Positions 1 through 6,841 of a stretch of 64,000 nt of DNA are shown in pieces. How positions within the stretch are numbered: the first letter of the stretch is position 1; every line of letters starts with the position of its first letter. The notes under the pieces were generated by a model, which was given only the letters and a program-made list of their open reading frames with translations, searched no databases and had not been told where the DNA came from. Position numbers and translations under genes: made by a program. Source of the DNA: Microseira sp041929235. GTDB taxonomy: Bacteria; Cyanobacteriota; Cyanobacteriia; Cyanobacteriales; Aerosakkonemataceae. The stretch covers positions 1 through 64,000 of the forward strand of contig NZ_JBHFNP010000246.1 of the NCBI RefSeq assembly GCF_041929235.1, read 5' to 3'.

Positions 1-139
1 TAGGCACTGCCACGACATCAAAACCAAACGAGACGGTACTCATGACAAGAGCCAAATCATTGAGGAGCCGTGTGATGCGAAAGTATCACGCACGGTTCTG
101 AAGCCGAGTCACGTTGGCGACAATGTGGCTTAGGGTAAT
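1..139 (+). mobile_element. 3' end of a group II intron inside nrdJ
   Basis: Only the last part of the intron lies in the window. Domain V is at 65-98. It is exactly 34 nt, begins GAGCCGTGTG, has a GAAA tetraloop and a 2-nt bulge, and every other position pairs. Domain VI follows (about 104-134) with a GCGA loop and a single unpaired A at 132, the expected branch point. The intron then ends ...AAU at 139, seven nt after the branch point, so the 3' end is AY as in the family. Position 140 resumes the nrdJ reading frame (Thr-Asp-Trp-Ile-Glu). Family knowledge: group II introns are self-splicing retroelements, and a cyanobacterial RNR gene in Trichodesmium is known to carry several. The 5' part and full size cannot be seen. 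Confidence 0.92.
2..133 (+). CDS. C-terminus of group II intron-encoded protein (HNH end), partial
   Basis: A frame open from the window edge encodes ...RHCHDIKTKRDGTHDKSQ... and stops at TAG 131-133. HCHD-x-KT is the distal part of the HNH endonuclease domain found at the C-terminus of many group II intron reverse transcriptase/maturases. The reverse transcriptase, maturase and most of the HNH domain lie outside the window. The frame has no stop before domain V, so if it is translated to its TAG it runs through domain V and into domain VI, whereas such proteins usually end in domain IV. The functional terminus may be earlier than the first stop. Confidence 0.6.
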   Translation, partial: RHCHDIKTKRDGTHDKSQIIEEPCDAKVSRTVLKPSHVGDNVA

Positions 140-3100
140 ACAGACTGGATCGAAAAACCCGAAAATTTCTCCGGTGGCTATAACTGCACCAGTACCAATG
201 TCGTCGATTGGCGTGCCTTTGGCTTGATGATGGATCTGGCAATGATGGGCTGCGGTACAGGAGCGGTTCTAGAACCTAAATATATCAATCAACTGCCAGC
301 TATTCGCAATCATCTGAATGTCATCTTACAGGGTGAAATTGGCTCGACTGCACCAGAATTACGTCGGGAAGAAACCGAAGTCAAGATTGCAGGAAATCAA
401 GTCTATATCCAGGTAGGAGACAGTCGGCAAGGTTGGGTCAAATCTTATCAAACCCTCCTGGAATTATCCACAGATGAACGGTTTACAGAAGAAGTTCAAG
501 TCATCATCGATTTGAGCGATGTTCGTCCAGCGGGAGAAGCACTCAAAGGCTTTGGTGGGGTAGCAAATCCGGTCAAGTTGTCAGAACTTTATGGGCGGTG
601 CGCGGCTATTTTAAATAAAGCCATCGGACGGCAATTAAATTCAGTTGAATGCTGTTTGTTAATTGATGAAGCAGCCGTAGTTGTCGTTGCCGGAAATGTT
701 CGCCGGTCAGCTGGCATTAGGCAAGGATTGAGCGATGATGAATTGTTTGCAAATGCGAAGGCAAACCTCTGGCAACAGGATGATTTGGGCAACTGGAGAA
801 TCGATCCAGAACGAGATGCACTTCGCATGGCAAATCACTCTCGCGTTTTTCACCACAAGCCAACCCTAGAAGAATGTATAGATGCTGTTCGTTTGCAATA
901 TTACAGCGGCGAGGGAGCTATTCAATGGGCTGGTGAAGCTATTGCTAGAGCAAATAGCGACATTTTTAGCAACCCTGAAGTTAAAGCTGATTTTATCAAA
1001 GCTTATGCCCTTGGCAACGGTCAGAAATGGCTGCAAGAGCATTTTCCTCAAATGCCTGCAAGCGAACTAGAACATCGCTTACAGCGCTATGGTTTAAACC
1101 CGTGTGGTAGGTAATTTTGCCTCACGTTAAAAACCCCGCAAAATCGGTGAAAGCTGAGATGCTAATACCGAGGTAATCAAAGAAATTAAAAAGTCTTTGA
1201 CACCGTAGAGCGTACTAGGTGAACCTTCTTTTCAGAAGAATAAAATCCTGGCAAGAGTGTGGGGCATTTGCAGATAGCAAGTGAAAATGTACGCCGAGCT
1301 ACAGGGAAAATAAGAACCTGTAGAACTAGAGGATAAAAAGCCTCTAGGGTAACAAAACTGGAAATTATTGGCTCTAACTTTCATTGCGTAAGTGGCAATA
1401 CGCTGCTAATTACCAGAGACGGAATGCATAAAATTAAGGAGGTTGTAGGAACTGAAATTGAAATTTGGAATGGGAAACGATGGAGTAAAGTAACGCCCTT
1501 TAAGACGGGGAGCGGACGCAAACTCTATCGCGTCAGGTTTGGCGATGGTTCTTATCTGGATGCCACAGAATATCATCGGTTTTTTGTCAAGGATACCTTT
1601 GGTAAAGTTTACAAAGAAGTTCAAACCAAAGACTTGATGGATACGAGCCAATATGCTATTCACACAGAACCATTCACGATTGAATATGAGGATGGCTTAA
1701 ATGTCGCTGCAAGTTACGCTTACACTCTGGGAGTAGCGGTAGCAGATGGGACGACAGACCAAAATGATAATGCCAAAATTCGCCTTTATGAAAACAAGGC
1801 AGCTTTATCTGTAGTGGGAAACAAATCTCCTGAAAGAACTTATGGCTATTTACCCACTTCTACAGATGTAACCGACTTAGGTTTCTCCGGAGAGTTTGTC
1901 AAAAGCTTAAAAACAAATCCAGAAACCCTGAATGCAATCGCTAGCTGGAATCGTCAAGCAATTTTGCATTTTATCGCGGGTTTAGCCGATACAGACGGCT
2001 CAAATACGAAGAGCAACGGCATCAGGATTTACATCTCTGACTACGATCGCGCTTACAGAATTCAGTTACTGCTGACAAAATGCGGTATCCGTTCATCGCT
2101 GAATCTTTGCGATCGCCAAGGGTCAATTACTAACTATGGTGTCAGAAATCGGGATTTGTATTACTTGCAAATTACTGACTGTGCTGAGAGCCCTTGCCAG
2201 GGTTTGGATGTTAGCAAAGGAACGGAGGCTAAGCACAAAGGTCAATGGCAAGTTGTCAGAAGTGTTGAAGAATTACCCGGAATTCACGACACTTACTGCT
2301 TTAACGAACCAGAGTTTCATAAGGGAGTTTTCGGCAATACCCTAACTGGAAACTGCAATCTTTCTGAGGTACATCTCAATCAAATTGAACCCAACAATTA
2401 TCAAGAACAAGAGAAAGCATTCGCAGCAGGAGCATTATCTGTAGCCGTTTTGCTCAATCATAAATTTGTTGAGCCTCGCTACCAATACAGTCGCGAATTA
2501 GACCCGATTGTTGGCGTTTCTTTTACAGGGTTATTTGACTTTTTTGTCAAGGCTTTTGGGGTAGATTGGTTGCGGTGGTGGGAAGAAGGTCGTCCCGCAA
2601 CCGAACAGGGATTAGAATTTAAACGGCGGGAAGAAGAATATCTCACCCGTTGGCAAGATATCGTGCATCGGGTGGTGTGGGATTATTGCGATCGCCATAA
2701 CCTAAAACGCCCCAATCGCTGTACAACCGTGCAACCAAGTGGTACAAAATCCCTCCTCACAGGTGCTTCGCCCGGATGGCACCCACCCAAAGCACAGCGT
2801 TTTATTCGTCGCGTCACTTTCCGGAAAAATGACCCCGTAGCACTCGCTTGCATTGAATACGGATATAACGTCGTTCCCTCTCAATCTGATAAAGATGAAA
2901 ACGGCAATCTGTTAAACGATCCGTTCGATCCAAGATGCACAGAATGGCTGGTGGAAATTCCGGTTTCTGTACCTTGGGCTGATTTACCGGGTGCCGATGA
3001 AATTGAGATTAGCAAGTTTTCAGCCTTGGCACAAATGGACTTTTACATGCAAGTCGAAAAATTCTATACTCGACACAACACTTCTGCGACTATAGAGCTA

Positions 3101-3403
3101 AGAGAAAACGAAATAGAGGCTTTAGGTGGTCGAATCTACGAAGCAATCAAGGACGATCAAGGCTATATTTCAGCCGCACTTCTGGCACGGTTTGACGATC
3201 TCCAAACCTTCCCGCGTTTGCCGTTTGAACCCATCGACAAACAAACCTACGAACAGTTAACGCGAGAAGTAAAAAATCGCCGCAAAACCGATGATTTTTT
3301 TGCCGCATTGAGTCGCTATGACTTAGGTGAAATGGCAGAAGCAGGTCCAGCAGGTTGCGATTCTGATAAGTGTCTCATGCCTGACCAACCATCAGGTTCT
3401 TAA
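140..3403 (+). CDS. nrdJ: Adenosylcobalamin-dependent (class II) ribonucleotide reductase, interrupted, 5' part missing
   Basis: Reduces ribonucleotides to deoxyribonucleotides using a B12-derived thiyl radical. Exons: 140-1108, 1361-1384 and 2354-3403, separated by a group I intron (1109-1360) and, at protein level, an intein (1385-2353). The first exon carries the GGYNC cysteine region and MGCGTGAVLEP. The active-site loop N-P-C-G-E is split between Gly (GGT, 1106-1108) and Glu (GAA, 1361). The cysteine at 2354 (CNLSEVHL) matches the second redox cysteine of the monomeric enzyme (C419 in Lactobacillus leichmannii numbering). QPSGTKSLLTGASPG and the C-terminal CDSDKC, a Cys-x4-Cys dithiol relay, are present. 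The N-terminus lies upstream of the window behind the group II intron. Expression needs RNA splicing twice and protein splicing once. All key cysteines visible here are intact, so the spliced product should be active. Confidence 0.95.
1109..1360 (+). ncRNA. Probable group I intron (252 nt, no ORF) in nrdJ
   Basis: The nrdJ frame stops at TAA 1112 right after Asn-Pro-Cys-Gly and resumes at 1361 with Glu-Ile-Ile-Gly. Removing 1109-1360 restores the conserved protein exactly. The upstream exon ends in U and the intron ends in G, as group I splice sites require. Core-like pairings are visible: a P5-type hairpin (CGGT/ACCG near 1147-1175), TCAAAG/CTTTGA, a long-range GCGTAC (1210-1215) with GTACGC (1289-1294) that could be P7 or P3, and two peripheral hairpins near the 3' end (CTACAGG/CCTGTAG at 1299-1323, CTAGAGG/CCTCTAG at 1326-1347). 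It has no GUGYG start or domain V, which argues against group II. Group I introns are known in some cyanobacterial and phage RNR genes. Subgroup not assigned. Confidence 0.75.
1385..2353 (+). mobile_element. RNR intein with LAGLIDADG homing endonuclease (323 aa)
   Basis: Begins with Cys (TGC 1385), CVSGNTLLITRDG (block A), and has GSYLDATEYHRFFV with the TxxH of block B. Two LAGLIDADG-type helices, LGVAVADGT and IAGLADTDG, mark a DOD homing endonuclease. The C-terminal block has HDTYCFNEPEFHKGVF and ends ...TLTGN, followed by Cys of the host enzyme. The terminal Asn and the +1 Cys needed for splicing are present, but the penultimate residue is Gly where most inteins have His. Excision joins GSNFH to CNLSEV, a seamless RNR sequence. 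The endonuclease copies the element into intein-less alleles (family knowledge). It appears intact, with no frame breaks. Confidence 0.93.
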
Positions 3404-3430
3404 CTATTTGGAGGCAGAGCCTCCTTGTCT

Positions 3431-3690
3431 CGTTCCCAGGTTCAACCTGGGAACCAAAAAGCCCCCCTTGCCAAGGGGGGTTGGCGGGATCGAGGCCCAA
3501 CCAAAAAGCCCCCCTTGCCAAGGGGGGTTGGCGGGATCGAGGCCCAACCAAAAAGCCCCCCTTGCCAAGGGGGGTTGGCGGGATCGAGGCCCAACCAAAA
3601 AGCCCCCCTTGCCAAGGGGGGTTGGCGGGGATCGAGGCCCAACCAAAAAGCCCCCCTTGCCAAGGGGGGTTGGGGGGGATCGATCAGCAA
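3431..3690 (+). repeat. Tandem array of five ~47-bp hairpin repeats
   Basis: Five head-to-tail copies start at 3452, 3499, 3546, 3593 and 3641. Each has the perfect-arm hairpin CCCCCCTTGCCAAGGGGGG, followed (except in the last copy) by TTGGCGGGATCGAGGCCC. The fourth copy has one extra G and the last is truncated. Directly before it, 3431-3454 is another palindrome (GTTCCCAGGTT/AACCTGGGAAC) of a type common in cyanobacterial spacers. The array fills the nrdJ-gmk gap. Because 47 is not a multiple of 3 the array is readable in several frames, so long apparent ORFs here are artefacts. Confidence 0.9.
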
Positions 3691-3710
3691 CTACAAATAA
3701 CGAATTAACG

Positions 3711-4274
3711 ATGCAAAAAATGCAAGGTAGATTGATTGTTTTAACAGGACCAAGTGGTGTGGGGAAAGGAACTTTGTTGCGAAGTCTCCTGCAACGCCAC
3801 CCCGAATTATACTTTTCTGTATCTGCTACTACCCGCGCTCCTCGTGCGGGAGAAATTTACGGACAGCATTACTATTTCACCAGCCGCGAGCAATTTCAGG
3901 AGATGATAAAAAATGGGGAATTATTAGAATGGGCTGAATTTGCCGGGAATTGTTACGGCACGCCTAGAAAGGCTGTAGAAGCACAAATTGCTCAAGGTCA
4001 ATCGGTGATTTTAGAAATAGAATTAGAAGGGGCAAGACAAATTAAACAAACTTTTCCTAGCGCCTTGCGGATTTTTGTTTTACCGCCCAGTGAAGCTGAA
4101 TTAGAGCGGCGGATTCGCAGTCGGGGGACTGATAGCGAGGAAGCGATCGCGCGTCGTCTCCGTCGTGCTAAAGAAGAAATTGCTGCCGCCAATGAATTCG
4201 ATATCCAGATTGTCAATGACGATTTGGAAAAAACATTAGACCGCCTTGAAGCGGCTATATTTTCCACAAGTTAG
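3711..4274 (+). CDS. gmk: Guanylate kinase
   Basis: Phosphorylates GMP to GDP for nucleotide synthesis. The 187-residue protein has the P-loop LTGPSGVGKGT near the N-terminus, the GMP-binding region SATTRAPRAGE..GQHYYF, LLEWAEFAGNCYGTP and the lid/C-terminal RRLRRAKEEIAAANEFD. The frame is open upstream through the hairpin repeats, but family homology begins at the ATG at 3711 (or 3720), so the upstream part is rejected as coding. Length is typical. It lies downstream of nrdJ in the same direction, another nucleotide-metabolism gene, but the repeat array between them makes a simple operon doubtful. Confidence 0.95.
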   Translation: MQKMQGRLIVLTGPSGVGKGTLLRSLLQRHPELYFSVSATTRAPRAGEIYGQHYYFTSREQFQEMIKNGELLEWAEFAGNCYGTPRKAVEAQIAQGQSVILEIELEGARQIKQTFPSALRIFVLPPSEAELERRIRSRGTDSEEAIARRLRRAKEEIAAANEFDIQIVNDDLEKTLDRLEAAIFSTS

Positions 4275-4289
4275 GGGTGGAAAACTGTT

Positions 4290-4362
4290 GCAGGACTTAC
4301 GCAAAGAAACCGGGTTTCTATGAAAAACAGATATACGCAGAAACCCGGTTTCTAGGAGCGGT
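4290..4362. repeat. GAAACCGGGTTTCT-type interspersed repeat pair
   Basis: Two facing copies of the AGAAACC(C)GGTTTCT palindrome, preceded by CAGGACTTACGCAAAG, between the convergent gmk and psaL genes. The same module recurs at many spacers in this window (about 5.76, 22.2, 26.4-26.8, 31.87, 34.7, 35.4 and 51.5 kb). No terminator with a clear U-run is seen here, but the hairpins may end transcripts from both sides. Confidence 0.8.
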
Positions 4363-4380
4363 TACCAACCCCTAAGAATT

Positions 4381-4878
4381 TTACGCACCAAAACTGCCGA
4401 AAGCTTGGAACACTCCAGACTTGAAGGCTAAGCAAAGTACGTAAGCGAAGGCTGCACCGCCAATTCCGCCCACGAGAAAACCACTGGAGAAATCAGTCCA
4501 GCCTTCCTGTGTTGAGAATGAAGCGGGAGCTTCGGGTAACGGGTCTACTACCACAGGTTTTGGTGGATTGCTATTTGCGTATAACGACATCGCTAAGGAC
4601 GCAATCACAATCAACAAAATGGCTTCAATTAAACCCACGACATCTGCCACTTTGGAAAGGCGGAATTGACTCGTATAGGCAAATGGCCCAAACAGCCAAT
4701 ACCCGTGAGCCATGCCTACTTCCAAACCGCGACGCAGGGGCGATAAACCCTTGCGATAGGCAGGCAGGTTACCCAGGAAAGCCTTGCTAAAACCCGAACC
4801 ATTAATCGGTGTTACCAAATTTCCGGTTTGGGGATCTCCAGCAGCGTAAACCAATTCTCGATTTCTTGGATCGCTCAT
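4381..4878 (-). CDS. psaL: Photosystem I reaction centre subunit XI
   Basis: PsaL holds the photosystem I trimer together in the thylakoid membrane. The 165-residue product shows the family sequence DPRNRELVYAAGDPQTGNLVTPIN, NLPAYRKGLSPLRRGLEVGMAHGYWLFGPF, a hydrophobic helix followed by SLYANSNPP, and the EGWTDFSSGFLVGGIGGAAFAY helix. Length is normal for cyanobacteria. No psaI is found beside it. It lies downstream of a long hairpin-rich, non-coding segment on the same strand (4900-5275), so its leader may be unusually long or structured. Convergent with gmk. Confidence 0.96.
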   Translation of the reverse strand: MSDPRNRELVYAAGDPQTGNLVTPINGSGFSKAFLGNLPAYRKGLSPLRRGLEVGMAHGYWLFGPFAYTSQFRLSKVADVVGLIEAILLIVIASLAMSLYANSNPPKPVVVDPLPEAPASFSTQEGWTDFSSGFLVGGIGGAAFAYVLCLAFKSGVFQAFGSFGA

Positions 4879-4899
4879 CTAAAACCTCACGGGAACGTG

Positions 4900-5275
4900 G
4901 AAACCACCATCTTTTAAGTGGTGGATAAAACGTGACACGGCATTTTTAAATGCCACCCCCGGAAGGGGGTGGAGGGGTATGGTAGCCCCTCCTGGGGATA
5001 TGGTTTTCCCCATTTCACCCATTACTCGGGTAAAGTTAGCCAAGGCCATTGTTATCGGTCGGTACTATCTCAAAAGCACTGTCTTACCCCTCGTAAAACT
5101 GTTTAACCCTTGAGTTCTAGAGCAAGGAACTGGCTACGTATTCCCTGGTAGGAATTTGAACGCTTACCGATAACTTCGTTTCCCCGTTTTCGGGACTTAG
5201 GCTGGTCAGCTACCTAAAGATTTGAGGCTAAAAGGCCCCGCCTCTTTAGAGCGGGGTGCTGACAATTGCTATTTA
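4900..5275 (-). ncRNA. Structured RNA candidate upstream of psaL (HEARO/omega-RNA-like?)
   Basis: No convincing ORF. Read on the minus strand it holds a chain of hairpins: CCCCGC..GCGGGG near 5235-5262, CCCG/CGGG near 5193-5206, CCCC/GGGG pairs near 4980-5010, CCACCCCC/GGGGGTGG near 4951-4972, GGCATTTAAAAATGCC at about 4939-4954, and CCACCA/TGGTGG near 4902-4922. A 9-bp long-range pairing, GTTATCGGT (5163-5171) with ACCGATAAC (5050-5058), encloses about 100 nt. The general plan resembles the HEARO RNAs that precede IscB nucleases, from memory of the family rather than a search. No iscB follows; psaL does. Alternatives: a psaL leader or a decayed IS200/IS605-type end. Function unproven. Confidence 0.4.
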
Positions 5276-5385
5276 GTGCAGGTTTTGGCTTTATTTTATA
5301 GTGATAGGTACACTTCTTCCACCAGCTTTCCCATTGACGTTAAAAAACTTAATTATTTACAAACATATCAAGAGATGATTTAATT

Positions 5386-5413
5386 ACCCCGCCCAAACGA
5401 GTTTGGACGGGGT
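5386..5413 (-). terminator. Strong hairpin downstream of psaJ2
   Basis: CCCCGCCCAAAC and GTTTGGACGGGG form a 12-bp stem with one mismatch and a 2-nt loop. On the minus strand it lies 12 nt beyond the psaJ2 stop and is followed by TAATTAAAT rather than a clean U-run, so it is a terminator-like or transcript-stabilising hairpin. It separates the psaF/psaJ transcripts from the structured segment before psaL. Confidence 0.5.
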
Positions 5414-5425
5414 AGGTCATGCCTG

Positions 5426-5560
5426 TTATGGCATTGGGTGGAAAAGCAGGTCTGGGAAATAATAGTTAAACACAATCAAGAGAACTGCTTGTAGCGACAG
5501 CCAAACCGTTGCTAAGACGGGGACAGTCGAAAGATACCTCAATAAATATTTTTGCTGCAT
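5426..5560 (-). CDS. psaJ: Divergent second PsaJ (photosystem I subunit IX), 44 aa
   Basis: Translates as MQQKYLLRYLSTVPVLATVW followed by a hydrophobic helix and FPDLLFHPMP, clearly a PsaJ, which in photosystem I stabilises PsaF and binds antenna chlorophyll. It shares the LRYLS..PVLA..W start and the FPDLLFHPMP end with the canonical psaJ at 6001-6129. It differs in the helix: the LIEFNRF region reads LIVFNYY, so Glu28 of the canonical protein (a chlorophyll ligand in known structures, from memory) is Val, while His39 is kept. A remnant of a psaF 3' end lies 35 nt upstream. The ribosome site is weak (GAGAGG about 11 nt upstream). The clean frame implies it has been under selection. Confidence 0.85.
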   Translation of the reverse strand: MQQKYLLRYLSTVPVLATVWLSLQAVLLIVFNYYFPDLLFHPMP

Positions 5561-5595
5561 TGAACGAGCCTCTCAAAATCGCCTCTCTCCTCAAA

Positions 5596-5661
5596 CTAGC
5601 GTGGCGAGCGCTCAACTTCTTCATCCTTAGTAAATATGTCTTTAGTGATAATTATTACTGC
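5596..5661 (-). pseudogene. Remnant of a second psaF (last ~21 codons)
   Basis: Read on the minus strand, the frame ending at TAG 5596-5598 encodes ..IITKDIFTKDEEVERSPR. It aligns with the PsaF C-terminus at 6164 (ELTSGKLTAKDSEIPVSPR): the T, TKD/TAKD, E and SPR positions match and the DNA around the stop (CGCTAGTTT) is alike. The frame is closed by a stop at 5662-5664 and the sequence upstream is interspersed repeat, so the rest of the gene is gone. Together with the adjacent psaJ2 this points to a duplicated psaF-psaJ pair whose psaF was lost. Confidence 0.65.
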
Positions 5662-5679
5662 TTACCACCCGCAGGTTGT

Positions 5680-5830
5680 GAAATAGGACTTACGCCAGGG
5701 CGTGCTTATCACCAAAGTTTCTACGTATATTTTTCGTTGCCAAACCAACGATTTTTCATAGAAACCCGGTTTCTACGTATATCTTTCGTTGCCAAACCAA
5801 CGATTTTTGATAGACACAAAGGTGATTTGC
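5680..5830 (+). repeat. Interspersed repeat cluster (AAACCGGGTTT family)
   Basis: Holds AGGACTTACGCCAGGGCGTGC, ATCACCAAAGTTTCTACGTA, two copies of CGTTGCCAAACCAACGATTTT and one AGAAACCCGGTTTCT palindrome. The same parts recur at 26.7 kb in another order. The spacer 5662-6000 has no gene; two GCGATCGC octamers flank a short inverted pair (GAAACTTGCGATCGC/GCGATCGCAAGTTTC) near 5852-5900. Confidence 0.8.
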
Positions 5831-6000
5831 CTGGGTGCTGTGAAATTGATGAAACTTGCGATCGCTACCCGCTTCTGTTCTAGGTGCGATCGCAAGTTTC
5901 ATCCGTTACTGAATCTCAGGATGCCCAGATTTGCGATTGTCCTCATCAGTTATGAAGCTGAGAAGTCCTAACTAAGAACAATCTCAAATCCATATGACTT

Positions 6001-6129
6001 TTATGGCATCGGGTGGAAAAGTAGATCTGGGAAAAAGCGATTAAATTCAATCAAAATTCCAGCCGTAATGGTCATCCAAGCAGCAGCCAACACAGGGGCT
6101 GAAGAAAGATACCGCAGCAAATCTTTCAT
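6001..6129 (-). CDS. psaJ: Photosystem I reaction centre subunit IX
   Basis: A 42-residue single-helix protein, MKDLLRYLSSAPVLAAAWMT..ILIEFNRFFPDLLFHPMP, of canonical PsaJ length, with Glu28 and His39 present. An AGGAGG ribosome site lies 9 nt before the ATG. It starts 34 nt after the psaF stop, the usual psaF-psaJ operon order. It stabilises PsaF on the photosystem I edge and ligates antenna chlorophylls (family knowledge). Confidence 0.95.
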   Translation of the reverse strand: MKDLLRYLSSAPVLAAAWMTITAGILIEFNRFFPDLLFHPMP

Positions 6130-6163
6130 GAAATTTTCCTCCTGGTGATAGTCTCAACCTAAA

Positions 6164-6661
6164 CTAGCGGGGCGAAACGGGGATTTCGCTGTCTTTAGCA
6201 GTCAGTTTGCCACTGGTCAGTTCTCCAACCGCTGCCAAAGGCCATGCAAACCCTGTCAGCATCTTGGAAATAGCCAAAGGTACATCGATGATGATTTCCT
6301 TTTCTTCGGGGTTCTTTTCTTTCTTAATCGCTTGCAGATAAGAGCGACCTACCCAACCAATCCACCCGGTGATGTAAAGGAACAGAATGCTGGGAATCAG
6401 AAAATCACCTGCACGGTCTAAGCTACCATCCACGATCAGGTGGGGCAACCCTTCGGGGCCGCACATCGCCTGAGAATAACGCTCAAAGCGCTTCTTGCCC
6501 GACTCTGGGTCTGCCGTCGTGTTGCGCGCGGTTTGTGCCCGTTCCAGGAAAGCAGGGGATTCCTTGCAAGGTACTAGAACTGCGGATTCTTGAGCAGACG
6601 CCGTGGGAGCAAAACTAAACCAGAGACCGACTGCTACAAGTAAAGCCAACAATCGTCGCAT
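6164..6661 (-). CDS. psaF: Photosystem I subunit III precursor
   Basis: PsaF docks plastocyanin/cytochrome c6 at the lumenal side in algae and anchors PsaJ. The start is set at 6661 (MRRLLALLVAVGLW), giving a standard signal peptide ending ..PTASA before QESAVLVPC. An AAGGA site sits 7 nt upstream, while the ATG at 6688 would add nine polar residues to the signal peptide. The mature part shows VPCKESPAFLER, YSQAMCGPEGLPHLIVDG, the helix ILFLYITGWIGWVGR and the C-terminal SPR. Two cysteines fit the conserved disulfide. The upstream region has two TTACA-type half-sites (near 6681 and 6723) like those bound by RpaB at photosystem genes, but their spacing is not canonical. Confidence 0.96.
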   Translation of the reverse strand: MRRLLALLVAVGLWFSFAPTASAQESAVLVPCKESPAFLERAQTARNTTADPESGKKRFERYSQAMCGPEGLPHLIVDGSLDRAGDFLIPSILFLYITGWIGWVGRSYLQAIKKEKNPEEKEIIIDVPLAISKMLTGFAWPLAAVGELTSGKLTAKDSEIPVSPR

Positions 6662-6841
6662 GGATTGTTTCCTTGTGTTACAAAACAATAAATTTTTCGT
6701 CGAAAAAGCCGAGAACGTTTGTTACATTCAAAATGGCTGAACTAGGAAGCCATCATACTCTTGCCGGGAATCCCAGTAAAGTTCGAGCTAATAAAAGTTA
6801 AAGTTTCTCAAAGTCCCCCTCTAGTCCAGGAAAAGCTTGTA

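Noticed and set aside
1109..1360. Group II intron identity for the second nrdJ interruption
   Set aside because: No GUGYG-type 5' end, no domain V, and the U|..G| splice-site pattern fits group I.
3452..3690. CRISPR array
   Set aside because: Units are directly abutting tandem copies without unique spacers.
3327..3710. Upstream extension of gmk and several overlapping frames of 75-91 codons on both strands
   Set aside because: They are translated copies of the 47-bp hairpin array; guanylate kinase homology starts at 3711.
5509..5883. 124-codon plus-strand frame
   Set aside because: It crosses the minus-strand psaJ2, the psaF2 remnant and interspersed repeats, and its product has no recognisable features.
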